From contig JADJXD010000001.1 of the NCBI GenBank assembly GCA_016715985.1, positions 3,348,001 through 3,412,000 of the forward strand: a stretch of DNA of 64,000 bases, given 5' to 3'. Position 1 is the first letter of the stretch. Every line of letters starts with the position of its first letter. A model generated the notes under the pieces. That model was given only the letters and a program-made list of their open reading frames with translations, had not been told where the DNA came from and made no database searches. Position numbers and translations under genes: made by a program. Below, in pieces: positions 9,816 through 18,216 of the stretch. The stretch is from Saprospiraceae bacterium. GTDB lineage: Bacteria > Bacteroidota > Bacteroidia > Chitinophagales > Saprospiraceae.

Positions 9816-10201
9816 CTTTATTGCTGATTTAGCTGCAAAGGTAGGTAAATTTAGGCTTGTGTTCTGGGTAAGGGCGATAATGTGTGTATTTCAAAATGAG
9901 CAATTAATAAAAAAGAGTATTCTTAAATAATATTACGAATGCCAAAGGTTTAATTAGAATGCCAAAAAGCGTGGCCGTTCCGGTACGCGGAGCGATTTAG
10001 CGGAACTAGACTTTTTTGTTTACTTTTTTTGGCAATGAAAAAAGTAAAAGCCCGTCGCGGCTTGAGCGACAAAGCCAAACAGTCGAGGAAATTTGATATA
10101 TTAAGATCAAAGCAAATTTATTGTGGCACTTGCCTTATCATAAAGTAATGTGGAACTGTGTAAAAAATTATACAAGCGGTTAAAATTTCAGGCCAATATC
10201 C
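9816..10201. other. 386-nt intergenic stretch with palindromic repeat block
   Basis: No gene is convincing here. It holds the helicase promoter at its left end and, from about 9955, a composite of hairpins: GTTCCG (9977-9982) with CGGAAC (10001-10006), then a perfect 10-bp inverted repeat TTACTTTTTT (10020-10029) with AAAAAAGTAA (10038-10047). The segment is more GC-rich than its surroundings and has the look of a dispersed intergenic repeat. Confidence 0.5.
9835..9843 (-). promoter_or_regulatory. Bacteroidota -7 element before the DEAD-box helicase
   Basis: The minus strand reads TACCTTTGC, a full match to TAnnTTTGC, 20 nt upstream of the start codon. No convincing -33 TTTG is seen. Confidence 0.5.
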
Positions 10202-10627
10202 TCACTCTAAAAATCGCTCTTTCTGAACATCAGATGGCAGAATACATTGATCCTTTTTCCCAAAAATCCTGTACCTGCTTTTCGAAAATCGGATGTACAA
10301 AGCGTCTCTCCATGATTTTGGTATAACACGGAATACCTTCAAAATTCTGAAAATACCTCTCAGTAAATTGAATATCTGAATGACAGCGTCGGAATGTGTG
10401 TAATATTTACCTTCGTCGAGTAAAATGACTGTTTCAGGTTCTAACTTTAATGACAGATTTTTTAACACAGATTGTCCTGCATCAGACTGAAGCGGAGAAA
10501 ACAGAAAAACTCCTTTTCTGTCGTATTTCAAAATAAATTGTACAAGATAATGACATACATTACAGAGACCATCATAAAAAATGATTGGTCTTTGTTCAGA
10601 TAATTTTTCAATTTCAGCGAGAGTCAT
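10202..10627 (-). CDS. DCC-family (DUF393) thiol-disulfide oxidoreductase-like protein
   Basis: A 141-aa protein with the family signature DGLCNVC at residues 19-25 (the Cys-x-x-Cys is C22 and C25) near the N-terminus after FYDG, in a thioredoxin-like context. DCC proteins are predicted redox enzymes; no substrate is known. Its ATG overlaps the stop of radA (TAATG at 10625-10629 on the minus strand), so translation is probably coupled to RadA. No signal peptide is seen, so it is likely cytoplasmic. Confidence 0.82.
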   Translation of the reverse strand: MTLAEIEKLSEQRPIIFYDGLCNVCHYLVQFILKYDRKGVFLFSPLQSDAGQSVLKNLSLKLEPETVILLDEGKYYTHSDAVIQIFNLLRGIFRILKVFRVIPKSWRDALYIRFSKSRYRIFGKKDQCILPSDVQKERFLE

Positions 10628-12003
10628 TATGCAAATACTTCTCTCAGTAAATCATCTATTTTGGAAAGTGTTTTGATTTCGACCGGAAAGTTTTTTTTCT
10701 GTACCAGATCTGCTTTAAAACCTGAAATAAAAATCATTTCAAATCCAAGTCGGGAAGCTTCCTGAATTCGCTGATCAACTCTGCTGACAGGCCTGATTTC
10801 GCCATTCAACCCAACTTCACCGGCAAAACAAATCCTTTTGCTGACATATATATCTTCAAGTGAAGAGATCAGGGCCGCTACGACTGCAAGATCTATTGAA
10901 GGATCGGTTACTTTAATTCCACCTGCAATATTGAGAAATACATCATTCTGTCCAAAAGCAAGGCCGCAGCGCTTTTCTAAAACTGCAAGCAACATCGATA
11001 GCCGTCTCAGATCAAATCCGGTAGCTGATCGCTGAGGAGTACCATAAATCGCAGGGCTAACCAATGCCTGTGTTTCTATGAGAAGTGGACGTAAACCTTC
11101 TACAGAAGCAGCAATGGCACTCCCGCTCAACTTATCTTCATTGGGGGAGATCAGAAGCTCTGAAGGATTGGATATTTCTCGAAGACCACCCGTATCCATA
11201 GCGTAGATGCCTATTTCATCCGTAGATCCAAATCTGTTTTTTAATGTCCTTAAAATACGGTAGGCATAATGTTGGTCCCCTTCAAATTGTAAGACTACAT
11301 CCACAATGTGCTCCAGAATTTTTGGTCCTGCGATACCACCTTCTTTGGTGATATGACCGATGATTATAATCGGGATATTACTTTCTTTTGCATATCGCTG
11401 TAACTCACCGGTACATTCTCTGACCTGCGAAATGCTGCCCGGCGTACTTTCAATATACGGACTGCTGAGTGTCTGTATTGAATCTATGACGATAACATCC
11501 GGTCGGAGGTTATTTGATTCTTTCAGAATGGTATTGACATTGGTTTCTGTATATATAAAACAGTGTTCATTTCTGATTCCTATCCTGTCTGCCCGCATTT
11601 TGATTTGTTCTTCACTCTCTTCACCGGAAACGTAAAGTATTTTTCTTCTTTGTTTTAATGCAAATTGGAGTAATAAAGTGGACTTACCTATGCCGGGCTG
11701 TCCTCCCACCAAAATTAAGGAACCCAATACAATACCACCACCGAGTACCCTGTCGAGTTCTTCATCGCCTGTATGTAATCTTTGATTGGAAAGAGGGGTT
11801 ACTTCAAGCAGATTTCTGGGTTGAACTTTTGGTCTTTTTGGGTCCTGCCATACTTTTTCAGCAACGCCGGATGCGGTAGTTGGTTTTTCGATGACTTCTT
11901 CCACATATGTATTCCACTCTCCGCAGGATGGGCACTTACCTATCCATTTTGCGGATTCTGTACCACAGGAATTACAAAAAAAAGTTGTTCTCACTTTAGC
12001 CAC
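10627..12003 (-). CDS. radA: DNA repair protein RadA
   Basis: A 458-aa protein of standard RadA length. It has the N-terminal zinc finger (C10, C13, C24, C27), Walker A in GGQPGIGKSTLL (about 100), the RadA-specific KNRFGS motif (about 256-261) and a C-terminal Lon-like domain containing ICFAGEVGLNGEIRPV. RadA is a RecA-related helicase that drives branch migration of recombination intermediates. The downstream DCC gene overlaps it by 1 nt. The start MAKVRTTFFC places the zinc finger as in known RadA proteins. Confidence 0.96.
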   Translation of the reverse strand: MAKVRTTFFCNSCGTESAKWIGKCPSCGEWNTYVEEVIEKPTTASGVAEKVWQDPKRPKVQPRNLLEVTPLSNQRLHTGDEELDRVLGGGIVLGSLILVGGQPGIGKSTLLLQFALKQRRKILYVSGEESEEQIKMRADRIGIRNEHCFIYTETNVNTILKESNNLRPDVIVIDSIQTLSSPYIESTPGSISQVRECTGELQRYAKESNIPIIIIGHITKEGGIAGPKILEHIVDVVLQFEGDQHYAYRILRTLKNRFGSTDEIGIYAMDTGGLREISNPSELLISPNEDKLSGSAIAASVEGLRPLLIETQALVSPAIYGTPQRSATGFDLRRLSMLLAVLEKRCGLAFGQNDVFLNIAGGIKVTDPSIDLAVVAALISSLEDIYVSKRICFAGEVGLNGEIRPVSRVDQRIQEASRLGFEMIFISGFKADLVQKKNFPVEIKTLSKIDDLLREVFA

Positions 12004-12209
12004 GGCAATCTTGTCTTTTAATGATGGACAAAGATGATAAAAAATGTGACGTCATTTATATCTGTCGTCTTAAATGATGAAAATAATGAATAAGCCAAAA
12101 GTGGTCAAAATATATTGTTTTCTATTGGTTTTTTGGGGTTTTTGCGGGGGCTGTGAATTGTTTATTCCAGCCCTTGCTCTTTATATAAAAATACCATCCG
12201 GAAGTTTCC

Positions 12210-12252
12210 CAAAAGAAAAAAGCGGGACGACAAACATGTGTCACCCCGCTTC
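12210..12252 (-). terminator. Terminator of the coiled-coil protein gene
   Basis: Read on the minus strand, AAGCGGG (12251-12245) pairs with CCCGCTT (12226-12220) and is followed by TTTTCTTTT. It lies 24 nt beyond the stop codon at 12275. Confidence 0.75.
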
Positions 12253-12274
12253 TTATGATTTTAAGAACTTTTAA

Positions 12275-13693
12275 TTATTCTTCTTCAGAATCCGCTTTAC
12301 TGTCTTTTTTTATAGACTCAATCGCATCTTCTATTTTGTCTTCGACCACTTCGGCTACAGCTTTGGCAGTATCGACAACATCTTCTACAAAATTCTCAAG
12401 AGATTCAGAGATCCTGTCTAAAAAGTCAGGTTCATCAGATTTTGCTTCTGATGGCTCATCTTGAGAAGTTTCCGCTGAAGAAGTTGTTTCTTTTTTATGA
12501 AGAATTTCTGACGCTGCTTTTTCAAGTTTTTCAGAAATTTTACCCATTTCTTTAGCGGTTTCTGTAATGCCTGCCGCTATTTTTTGTTTAATCACTTCTT
12601 TGGCTTCATTCAGTTTTTCATGCTTTTCTTCTCTAACTGCTTTCTTCTTTTCACGTTCCATTCTACCTTCCAGCTCTTCTTTGGTCTTCAGCATGTCATC
12701 GAGTTTTTCCTGTTTGGATTTTACCCGCTCTTCAATCATTCTGATTTTAGCCTGTCTGAGTTGTGATTCAAGTTGTCCGTCACTGTCTTCTACTCTTTTA
12801 ACCTGATAGTCGAGGTCTTTCTGATCCATCTGAATAGACCGCTCCATTTTCTGAATCGCTACTATCAGACCATTATACCTTGCATCCAATCTTCCCATAG
12901 CGTTTCCACCACCCTGTTGTCCACCACCTCCACCGGAGCTTCGTTTTTCTTTGAGCGCTTTAAATGTGGCATCTATTTTATCCCAGACATCATTTCTGTC
13001 TTTCCTTGTGAAGGTAAAATCTTTGAATTTCGCCTGTATTTTTTTTAGTTCTTCAAAAAGCGGACTCAGACCCAGACCTTTTTCAATTTTATCTTCTATT
13101 TCTTTAAGCTCAGATGTGAAATGCTCAACGTGCTCTTTTGATTGCTTTTCAAATACATCTTCCAGAGATTTTTTCAACTCCTTCAACTTATCAAAAAGAC
13201 CATTTGTACGCTCCCGCAAAGCAGCTCCGTGTTCTCTGAACAGATTTTTTTCATTAACCTGATTTTGCACTTTAGTCCAGAAGTTTTTCAGTTCTTCCCA
13301 ACTGTTGTTGTCATAATCAGAAAGATTGTCGATCTTGTCTTTAAGCTCTTCCAGTTCTGACTTATATAATCCATACAACTTGGAAGACAGCACTACAAAA
13401 TGCCATTCTGCCTGTGCTCGGGTGATCAGATCCGGTCTGTCAACCTTGATGTTATCAGGTAACAGACTTTCTGTGACGGACAATTTTTGTTCTATTTTTG
13501 TGAATTTTTCAGGAAATTCGACTTCTTTGTCATCTTTCCAATCTTCAGACATCTGCTTATAGAAAGCTTCAGTCGCTACTTCTTCAGGAAAAGTAAAAAT
13601 ATTAACAACATTCTCATTTTCCAGTAATTCTAATGCAACGAGCATTTTTTCGTCTTTTTCATTGGCTCCCCAAAGTACTAATTTACGTCTCAT
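12275..13693 (-). CDS. Highly charged coiled-coil protein, DUF349-like segments
   Basis: A 472-aa protein without signal peptide or membrane segments. The middle part (about 105-255) has repeated W-containing helical blocks such as DRNDVWDKIDATFKALKEKR that resemble DUF349 repeats. A GGGGGQQGGG linker sits near 260. The C-terminal half (about 270-400) is a long Lys/Glu coiled coil, ending in an acidic Ser/Glu-rich tail. I do not recognise a specific function. DUF349 proteins in other bacteria are poorly understood, so this points only to a cytoplasmic structural or scaffold role. It has its own terminator and is probably monocistronic. Confidence 0.7.
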   Translation of the reverse strand: MRRKLVLWGANEKDEKMLVALELLENENVVNIFTFPEEVATEAFYKQMSEDWKDDKEVEFPEKFTKIEQKLSVTESLLPDNIKVDRPDLITRAQAEWHFVVLSSKLYGLYKSELEELKDKIDNLSDYDNNSWEELKNFWTKVQNQVNEKNLFREHGAALRERTNGLFDKLKELKKSLEDVFEKQSKEHVEHFTSELKEIEDKIEKGLGLSPLFEELKKIQAKFKDFTFTRKDRNDVWDKIDATFKALKEKRSSGGGGGQQGGGNAMGRLDARYNGLIVAIQKMERSIQMDQKDLDYQVKRVEDSDGQLESQLRQAKIRMIEERVKSKQEKLDDMLKTKEELEGRMEREKKKAVREEKHEKLNEAKEVIKQKIAAGITETAKEMGKISEKLEKAASEILHKKETTSSAETSQDEPSEAKSDEPDFLDRISESLENFVEDVVDTAKAVAEVVEDKIEDAIESIKKDSKADSEEE

Positions 13694-13744
13694 AATACGG
13701 TGTGTGTTAAATCAATAATGTTCTTAAATGTAATAATAAAAATA

Positions 13745-14743
13745 TTAAACCAATCTGTTTTTGTGTAAATACTGAGCAATCTGAACGGCATTTGTTGCAG
13801 CACCTTTGCGAAGGTTGTCGGCTACAATCCATAGATTTAAACCATTTGCAATGGACTCATCTCGACGAATCCTTCCTACAAAGACTTCATTTCTGTCCTT
13901 AGCATATAACGGCATAGGGTATCTGAATGTTGCTATATCATCTTCAACTATAATACCCGACGTGTTGGAAAGTATATTAAAAATATCATCAAGTTCATAC
14001 GGATTTTCCAGTTCAACATTCACGGATTCGGAGTGTCCGCCATGTACCGGTACTCTGACCGCAGTTGCTGTTATTGCGATTTTGTTGTCACCCAGAATTT
14101 TTCTGGTTTCGTGAACCAGTTTCATTTCTTCTTTGGTGTAATGATTGTCTAAAAAGACATCACATTGCGGAATACAGTTTTCATAAATTTTATAATGATA
14201 AGCCATTTCTTCCTTGGAAATGTGTTTGCCATCCCGCTCCGCTTCATACTGCGCTACAGCTTTTGCGCCTGTTCCGGTAAAAGACTGATAAGTAGAGACT
14301 ACCAATCTTTTGATACCATATTTTTTATGTAAAGGTGCCAATGCCATGACCATCTGTATGGTAGAACAGTTAGGATTAGCAATGATTTTATCATCGGATG
14401 TAAGGGTATGTGCGTTGATTTCAGGAACTATAAGTTTTTTGGAAGGATCCATTCTCCATGCACTTGAATTGTCAATCACGGTTGTTCCGGCCTCAGCAAA
14501 TCGGGGTGCCCATTCTAGTGATGTATTTCCACCTGCTGAAAAAATAGCAATATCTGCTTTCTTAGATATAGCATCTTCCATCGATACTATAGGATAAGCT
14601 TTATCTTTAAATGATACCTTAGTTCCCACAGATCGGTGAGATGCTACAGGAATATACTCTGTCACAGGAAAATCAAATTCTTCCAGCACCTTATTCATCA
14701 CCCTTCCGACCAATCCGGTCGCTCCTACCAATGCAACTTTCAT
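13745..14743 (-). CDS. asd: Aspartate-semialdehyde dehydrogenase
   Basis: A 332-aa enzyme that reduces L-aspartyl-4-phosphate to aspartate semialdehyde with NADPH, the branch point to lysine, threonine, methionine and diaminopimelate. Visible motifs are the N-terminal nucleotide-binding GATGLVGR (7-14), the SSAWRM phosphate/substrate loop (about 93-98), the catalytic Cys126 in NPNCSTIQ, and the active-site His in HGGHSESV (about 244). Length and start match the bacterial family. No lysine-pathway neighbours accompany it, and its 5' leader is about 120 nt if the proposed promoter is right. Confidence 0.97.
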   Translation of the reverse strand: MKVALVGATGLVGRVMNKVLEEFDFPVTEYIPVASHRSVGTKVSFKDKAYPIVSMEDAISKKADIAIFSAGGNTSLEWAPRFAEAGTTVIDNSSAWRMDPSKKLIVPEINAHTLTSDDKIIANPNCSTIQMVMALAPLHKKYGIKRLVVSTYQSFTGTGAKAVAQYEAERDGKHISKEEMAYHYKIYENCIPQCDVFLDNHYTKEEMKLVHETRKILGDNKIAITATAVRVPVHGGHSESVNVELENPYELDDIFNILSNTSGIIVEDDIATFRYPMPLYAKDRNEVFVGRIRRDESIANGLNLWIVADNLRKGAATNAVQIAQYLHKNRLV

Positions 14744-14873
14744 CTTTTTTCTTTGTGCTTTATTTAAATCGTATCAGTAATTAGTACTTATATCGGCTTT
14801 TGAATTATATTTGTTTTCTGTTTAGAAATTTGTGTAACTACTCGTGAGAGATTTTAAAAATCTAAACCGAAGG

Positions 14874-14882
14874 GCAAAGATA
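14874..14882 (-). promoter_or_regulatory. Possible -7 element for asd
   Basis: The minus strand reads TATCTTTGC (TAnnTTTGC). It would give asd a leader of about 120 nt. CAAA at 14906-14909 is a possible -33 element but the spacer of 23 nt is long. I see no riboswitch fold in the leader. Confidence 0.35.
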
Positions 14883-14914
14883 TGCTTTAGCATAATTAAA
14901 AAAAACAAATCAGT

Positions 14915-16714
14915 ATGATTATAAGATATATTTTGTTCCTGTTATGTTTTGGGATTTCACTTGATACAGATGCGCAGTTGTCCGAAAATTTCGGGGACGG
15001 TGACATCCAGAATAATCCGGCATGGTCAGGAACAACCAATCATTTTAGAGTAAATGAAAGTGGGCAACTCCAGTTGAATGCACCCGCCGCCGGTGAATCC
15101 TATATTTTTACAAAATACAAAATGCCTTTGGATAGTATTACCGTTGACTTGTATTTCAGAATGAATTTTGAGCCAAGTGATAATAATTATACAAAAATTT
15201 ATCTTTTTACGGATGACATCGACGAGAACAAAGCGAACGGATATTATCTGAGATTGGGTGAAAACGGGAGTAACGATGCTGTCAAACTCGTCAGAATTAC
15301 CAATGGAGTCAGTACGGTTATTGCAACAGGATCACTTGGTGCCATAAGCAAAGACCCTGCTCAGGGAAGAATTCAGATTAAAATTGATAGTGAAGGAATC
15401 TGGGATATAGCTGTCGATTATGCCGGTGGATTTTTATATACTTCTGACATCGAATTTAAAGAAAATCTTGTTCCTTTGCCGGATTCCGTGTTTTTTGGGA
15501 TCTGGTGCAAATATACTTCAACACGTCTGACTCATTTTTATTATGATGATATTTCAATTAAAGTGACTGAAAAGGATACCATCCCGCCGGTAGTTCAGAG
15601 TGTCACAGTGATGGACGATTTCAGACTATCGGTCAGTTTTTCAGAGATACCGGATGAAAATACAGTAAATGTGTTTCAGAACTATTCGGTGAATAATGGT
15701 CTGGGAAATCCTGCTCAAGTGATTACGGATAATAGTCAACCCAATATCATCACACTTGTTTTTAACAACCCCATTCTGTCCGGCATTCAATATAAACTGA
15801 CCGTAACGGGGGTAACAGACAGAGCTGGTAATTCAAGGACGCAAAGTATTGATTTTGTATATGCAGTCGGACCATCGAAGGGCGATCTGATCATTTCAGA
15901 AGTATTGACGGACCCATATACCGGGGGAGAAGACTTTGTTGAAATTTATAATAGATCTGAAAAATTTTTGAAGTTAGACGGACTTATCATCCGAAATGGC
16001 AGCCGAAATGAAAACAGAACATTGAATACGCCCCTGATATTGCTACCCGGCCAGTATATAGCAATATCACCCAATGTAACTTTTTTGGTGAATACTTACA
16101 GTCCGCCTGCCGATGCCATGTTTTTAAATGCCACGATACCTGCAATGAATGTATCAGATGCCAATATAACATTGATGATACCTGTCAGTGGCGAAAATGT
16201 AGTAATTGATTCATTTGACTATTCTCAAAAATATCATTACAGTTTGATTGACAATACAAAAGGTGTAAGTCTTGAAAAGATAGACCTTAACGGGCCATCT
16301 AATGATCCCAATAACTGGCATTCTGCTTCTCAACAGGTAAATTGGGCAACTCCGGGTTATAAAAATTCCAATCAGGTTGTTACAAATACTATTGCGGATG
16401 ATGCAATAAAATTCAGCAGTAAATCATTTTCTCCCAACGGTGATGGTTTTGAAGATTTGTTGCTGATACAATATGAATTGGAGAAATCGGGATATCTGGC
16501 GACGATTAAAATTTATGATGCAGAAGGTTTTATCGTCAGAGATCTCGTGGACAATTTTCTGGTGGGCACAGAAGGTTTTGTTAAATGGGATGGGGTTGAC
16601 AATGAAGGGAGGGTAGGGAAAGTAGGAATGTATATTGTACAGATCAGACTTTTTCATCCAGATGGAGAAACACGACAATATCGTAAAGTCGCTGTCCTTG
16701 CTGACAGACTTTAA
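14915..16714 (+). CDS. Secreted lamin-tail domain protein with FlgD-like C-terminus
   Basis: A 599-aa exported protein. The signal peptide is residues 1-21, cleaved after the alanine of DTDAQ. A jelly-roll, laminin-G-like region follows (about 25-215), then a bacterial Ig-like domain (about 220-315), a lamin-tail domain (about 325-450, starting SKGDLIISEVLTDPYTGGED) and a FlgD-type Ig domain at the C-terminus (FSPNGDGFEDLLLIQY to the end). The NGDG plus WDG pattern of the last domain is common at the end of Bacteroidota surface proteins. Lamin-tail proteins are often linked to extracellular nucleases, but no nuclease domain is visible here. A structural surface role is inferred. Confidence 0.8.
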   Translation: MIIRYILFLLCFGISLDTDAQLSENFGDGDIQNNPAWSGTTNHFRVNESGQLQLNAPAAGESYIFTKYKMPLDSITVDLYFRMNFEPSDNNYTKIYLFTDDIDENKANGYYLRLGENGSNDAVKLVRITNGVSTVIATGSLGAISKDPAQGRIQIKIDSEGIWDIAVDYAGGFLYTSDIEFKENLVPLPDSVFFGIWCKYTSTRLTHFYYDDISIKVTEKDTIPPVVQSVTVMDDFRLSVSFSEIPDENTVNVFQNYSVNNGLGNPAQVITDNSQPNIITLVFNNPILSGIQYKLTVTGVTDRAGNSRTQSIDFVYAVGPSKGDLIISEVLTDPYTGGEDFVEIYNRSEKFLKLDGLIIRNGSRNENRTLNTPLILLPGQYIAISPNVTFLVNTYSPPADAMFLNATIPAMNVSDANITLMIPVSGENVVIDSFDYSQKYHYSLIDNTKGVSLEKIDLNGPSNDPNNWHSASQQVNWATPGYKNSNQVVTNTIADDAIKFSSKSFSPNGDGFEDLLLIQYELEKSGYLATIKIYDAEGFIVRDLVDNFLVGTEGFVKWDGVDNEGRVGKVGMYIVQIRLFHPDGETRQYRKVAVLADRL

Positions 16715-16744
16715 AGAAAAAAATACTGAAATAATAATGTGCAG

Positions 16745-17674
16745 ATGGATAAGTTGATAAATACGAGCAGCCGGATGTTATCTGTTTTGATTGTTTTGGC
16801 AACTGTATTGGCGATACTTTTGCCATATATAGACATTTATTTTTACGGGTCGGAGTATTTGGTTCATATGATGTTTGTGATGATATTTTTGGGTTTTATG
16901 GGTCTTATTTTGCAGAAACGTGAGATCTTGTTTGCAGGATTTTTGTGCGCAGGAATATTGGCACTTTTTCTGAAGAATGCGTCCAATATCAGTCTGAAGT
17001 TTCCAAAAGAAAATTATGAATCCGGATTGTACGTTGCACATGTGAATCTGAGTGCAATCAGTGATCTGAACACTATCGACAGAATTGTTGCCGACAGCAC
17101 AATTGAAGTTATTTCGTTTCAGGAATATACACCTGAGTGGGGTAGTGTGCTACCGGAGAAGTTGGTTGGTTCTTACCCGTTTATTTTTCAGTTCCCCGGT
17201 GTGGACTTATATGGGAAAGCTATATTTTCCAAGTATATAATTAGAAAGGAGAACATCCTTCAATTGGAAACGATACCCAATGTCGAATTGGAGATAGAAA
17301 AGAACGGTACAGGTTTTAATTTGGTTTCGGTATACCTGACACCTGCCCTGGATAAATATTCTAAAAAAAATGCATCAGCACAGTTAGTAACTTTATCTGA
17401 CAAAATCCAACTTTTGAAAACGAGAACCATTGTAATGGGAGAGTTTAATCAGGTATATTGGTCTAATGATGTTATCCGGTTTCGAAATACTACGGGCTTG
17501 CTGAATAGTCGGAGAGATATCATTCCCAACAAAATAAAAATGCCTTATGACCATATATTTCATACAACCGATCTGGAATGTTCGGGATTTGAAGAGCTTT
17601 TGGATGCTGAAGGAAATCATATCGGAAGTAAAGGAAAATTTCAGATTAGAAATGACCATGTTTATAGAAAATAA
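16745..17674 (+). CDS. Membrane-anchored EEP-fold protein with eroded active site
   Basis: A 309-aa protein starting at the ATG at 16745; a GTG two codons earlier is less likely. Two to three hydrophobic segments occupy about residues 10-80. The rest resembles endonuclease/exonuclease/phosphatase proteins of the YafD-like type: ISFQEYTPEW contains the metal-binding Glu, and PYDHIFHT and NDH near the C-terminus correspond to the DH motifs. Key positions are changed, however: the usual GDFN is GEFN (VMGEFN), and the conserved catalytic His after strand 5 (THL) appears as VYLTP. It may be catalytically weak or inactive. It lies 30 nt downstream of the lamin-tail gene and 5 nt before the acetyltransferase gene, so the three may be one operon. 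Confidence 0.7.
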   Translation: MDKLINTSSRMLSVLIVLATVLAILLPYIDIYFYGSEYLVHMMFVMIFLGFMGLILQKREILFAGFLCAGILALFLKNASNISLKFPKENYESGLYVAHVNLSAISDLNTIDRIVADSTIEVISFQEYTPEWGSVLPEKLVGSYPFIFQFPGVDLYGKAIFSKYIIRKENILQLETIPNVELEIEKNGTGFNLVSVYLTPALDKYSKKNASAQLVTLSDKIQLLKTRTIVMGEFNQVYWSNDVIRFRNTTGLLNSRRDIIPNKIKMPYDHIFHTTDLECSGFEELLDAEGNHIGSKGKFQIRNDHVYRK

Positions 17675-17679
17675 TCAAA

Positions 17680-18141
17680 ATGGAAATCAGATATCGTTGC
17701 AAAAAATTTAGTGATTTGTCTGTTTTTGAATTGTATGCTATCATGCGTTTGAGGCAGGAAGTTTTCATTTTAGAGCAGGACTGTAATTATTTGGATGCTG
17801 ATGGGCGTGATGAAGCGGGAATACACATATTGGGAGAAAACGAATATGGCAACCTGCATTGCTATGCCAGATTGCTTCCGGAAGGCATCCCTTATGAAGG
17901 ATACGTGTCCATAGGAAGAGTAATCAATTCAAAAGCTGTTAGACGTCGGGGAGAAGGTGAAAAGCTAATGAGATATGCGATGCAACAAGTAAAAAAATAT
18001 TACGATGACACCCCTGTAAAAATATCGGCACAATCTTATCTGCTAAATTTTTACCGGAAGTTTGGTTTTGAGACGGTTGGTGAAGAGTATCTGGAAGATG
18101 ATATTCCGCATACAGCCATGATATCTAAAGGATTAATTTGA
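17680..18141 (+). CDS. ElaA-like GNAT acetyltransferase
   Basis: A 153-aa N-acetyltransferase. The ElaA-type N-terminus MRLRQEVFILEQ (about 23-34) is followed by the acetyl-CoA loop region SIGRVINSKAVRRRGEGEKL (about 87-106; the R-R-x-G-x-G loop has an extra R) and the NFYRKFGFE motif near 123-131. The acceptor is unknown for this family. The start is 5 nt after the stop of the EEP-fold gene, implying co-transcription. It converges with the NlpE/META lipoprotein gene. Confidence 0.87.
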   Translation: MEIRYRCKKFSDLSVFELYAIMRLRQEVFILEQDCNYLDADGRDEAGIHILGENEYGNLHCYARLLPEGIPYEGYVSIGRVINSKAVRRRGEGEKLMRYAMQQVKKYYDDTPVKISAQSYLLNFYRKFGFETVGEEYLEDDIPHTAMISKGLI

Positions 18142-18152
18142 ATTAAATCTTT

Positions 18153-18180
18153 TATTACCGACATTTCATAAACGGTAATA
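18153..18180. terminator. Candidate hairpin terminator between convergent genes
   Basis: TATTACCG (18153-18160) pairs perfectly with CGGTAATA (18173-18180) over a 12-nt loop, between the acetyltransferase and lipoprotein stops. The flanking T-runs are weak, so this is tentative. Confidence 0.4.
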
Positions 18181-18216
18181 TTTAAGGAAATACTTTTATT
18201 TAATGAGTTAGTGGAC

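Noticed and set aside
10036..10149. A 37-codon frame starting in the hairpin block after the helicase gene
   Set aside because: Its start lies inside the palindromic repeat and the sequence is typical of repeat-derived spurious frames.
12048..12055. A TGACGTCA palindrome after radA as an operator
   Set aside because: A single 8-bp palindrome with no matching site or regulator in the window; chance occurrence is likely.
12074..12274. A 66-codon frame with a hydrophobic stretch between radA and the coiled-coil gene
   Set aside because: It runs through the terminator of the neighbouring gene, ends in its coding region, and has no recognisable family or start signal.
14744..14873. A lysine riboswitch in the asd leader
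   Set aside because: The leader is AT-rich and I find no set of conserved helices resembling an L-box.
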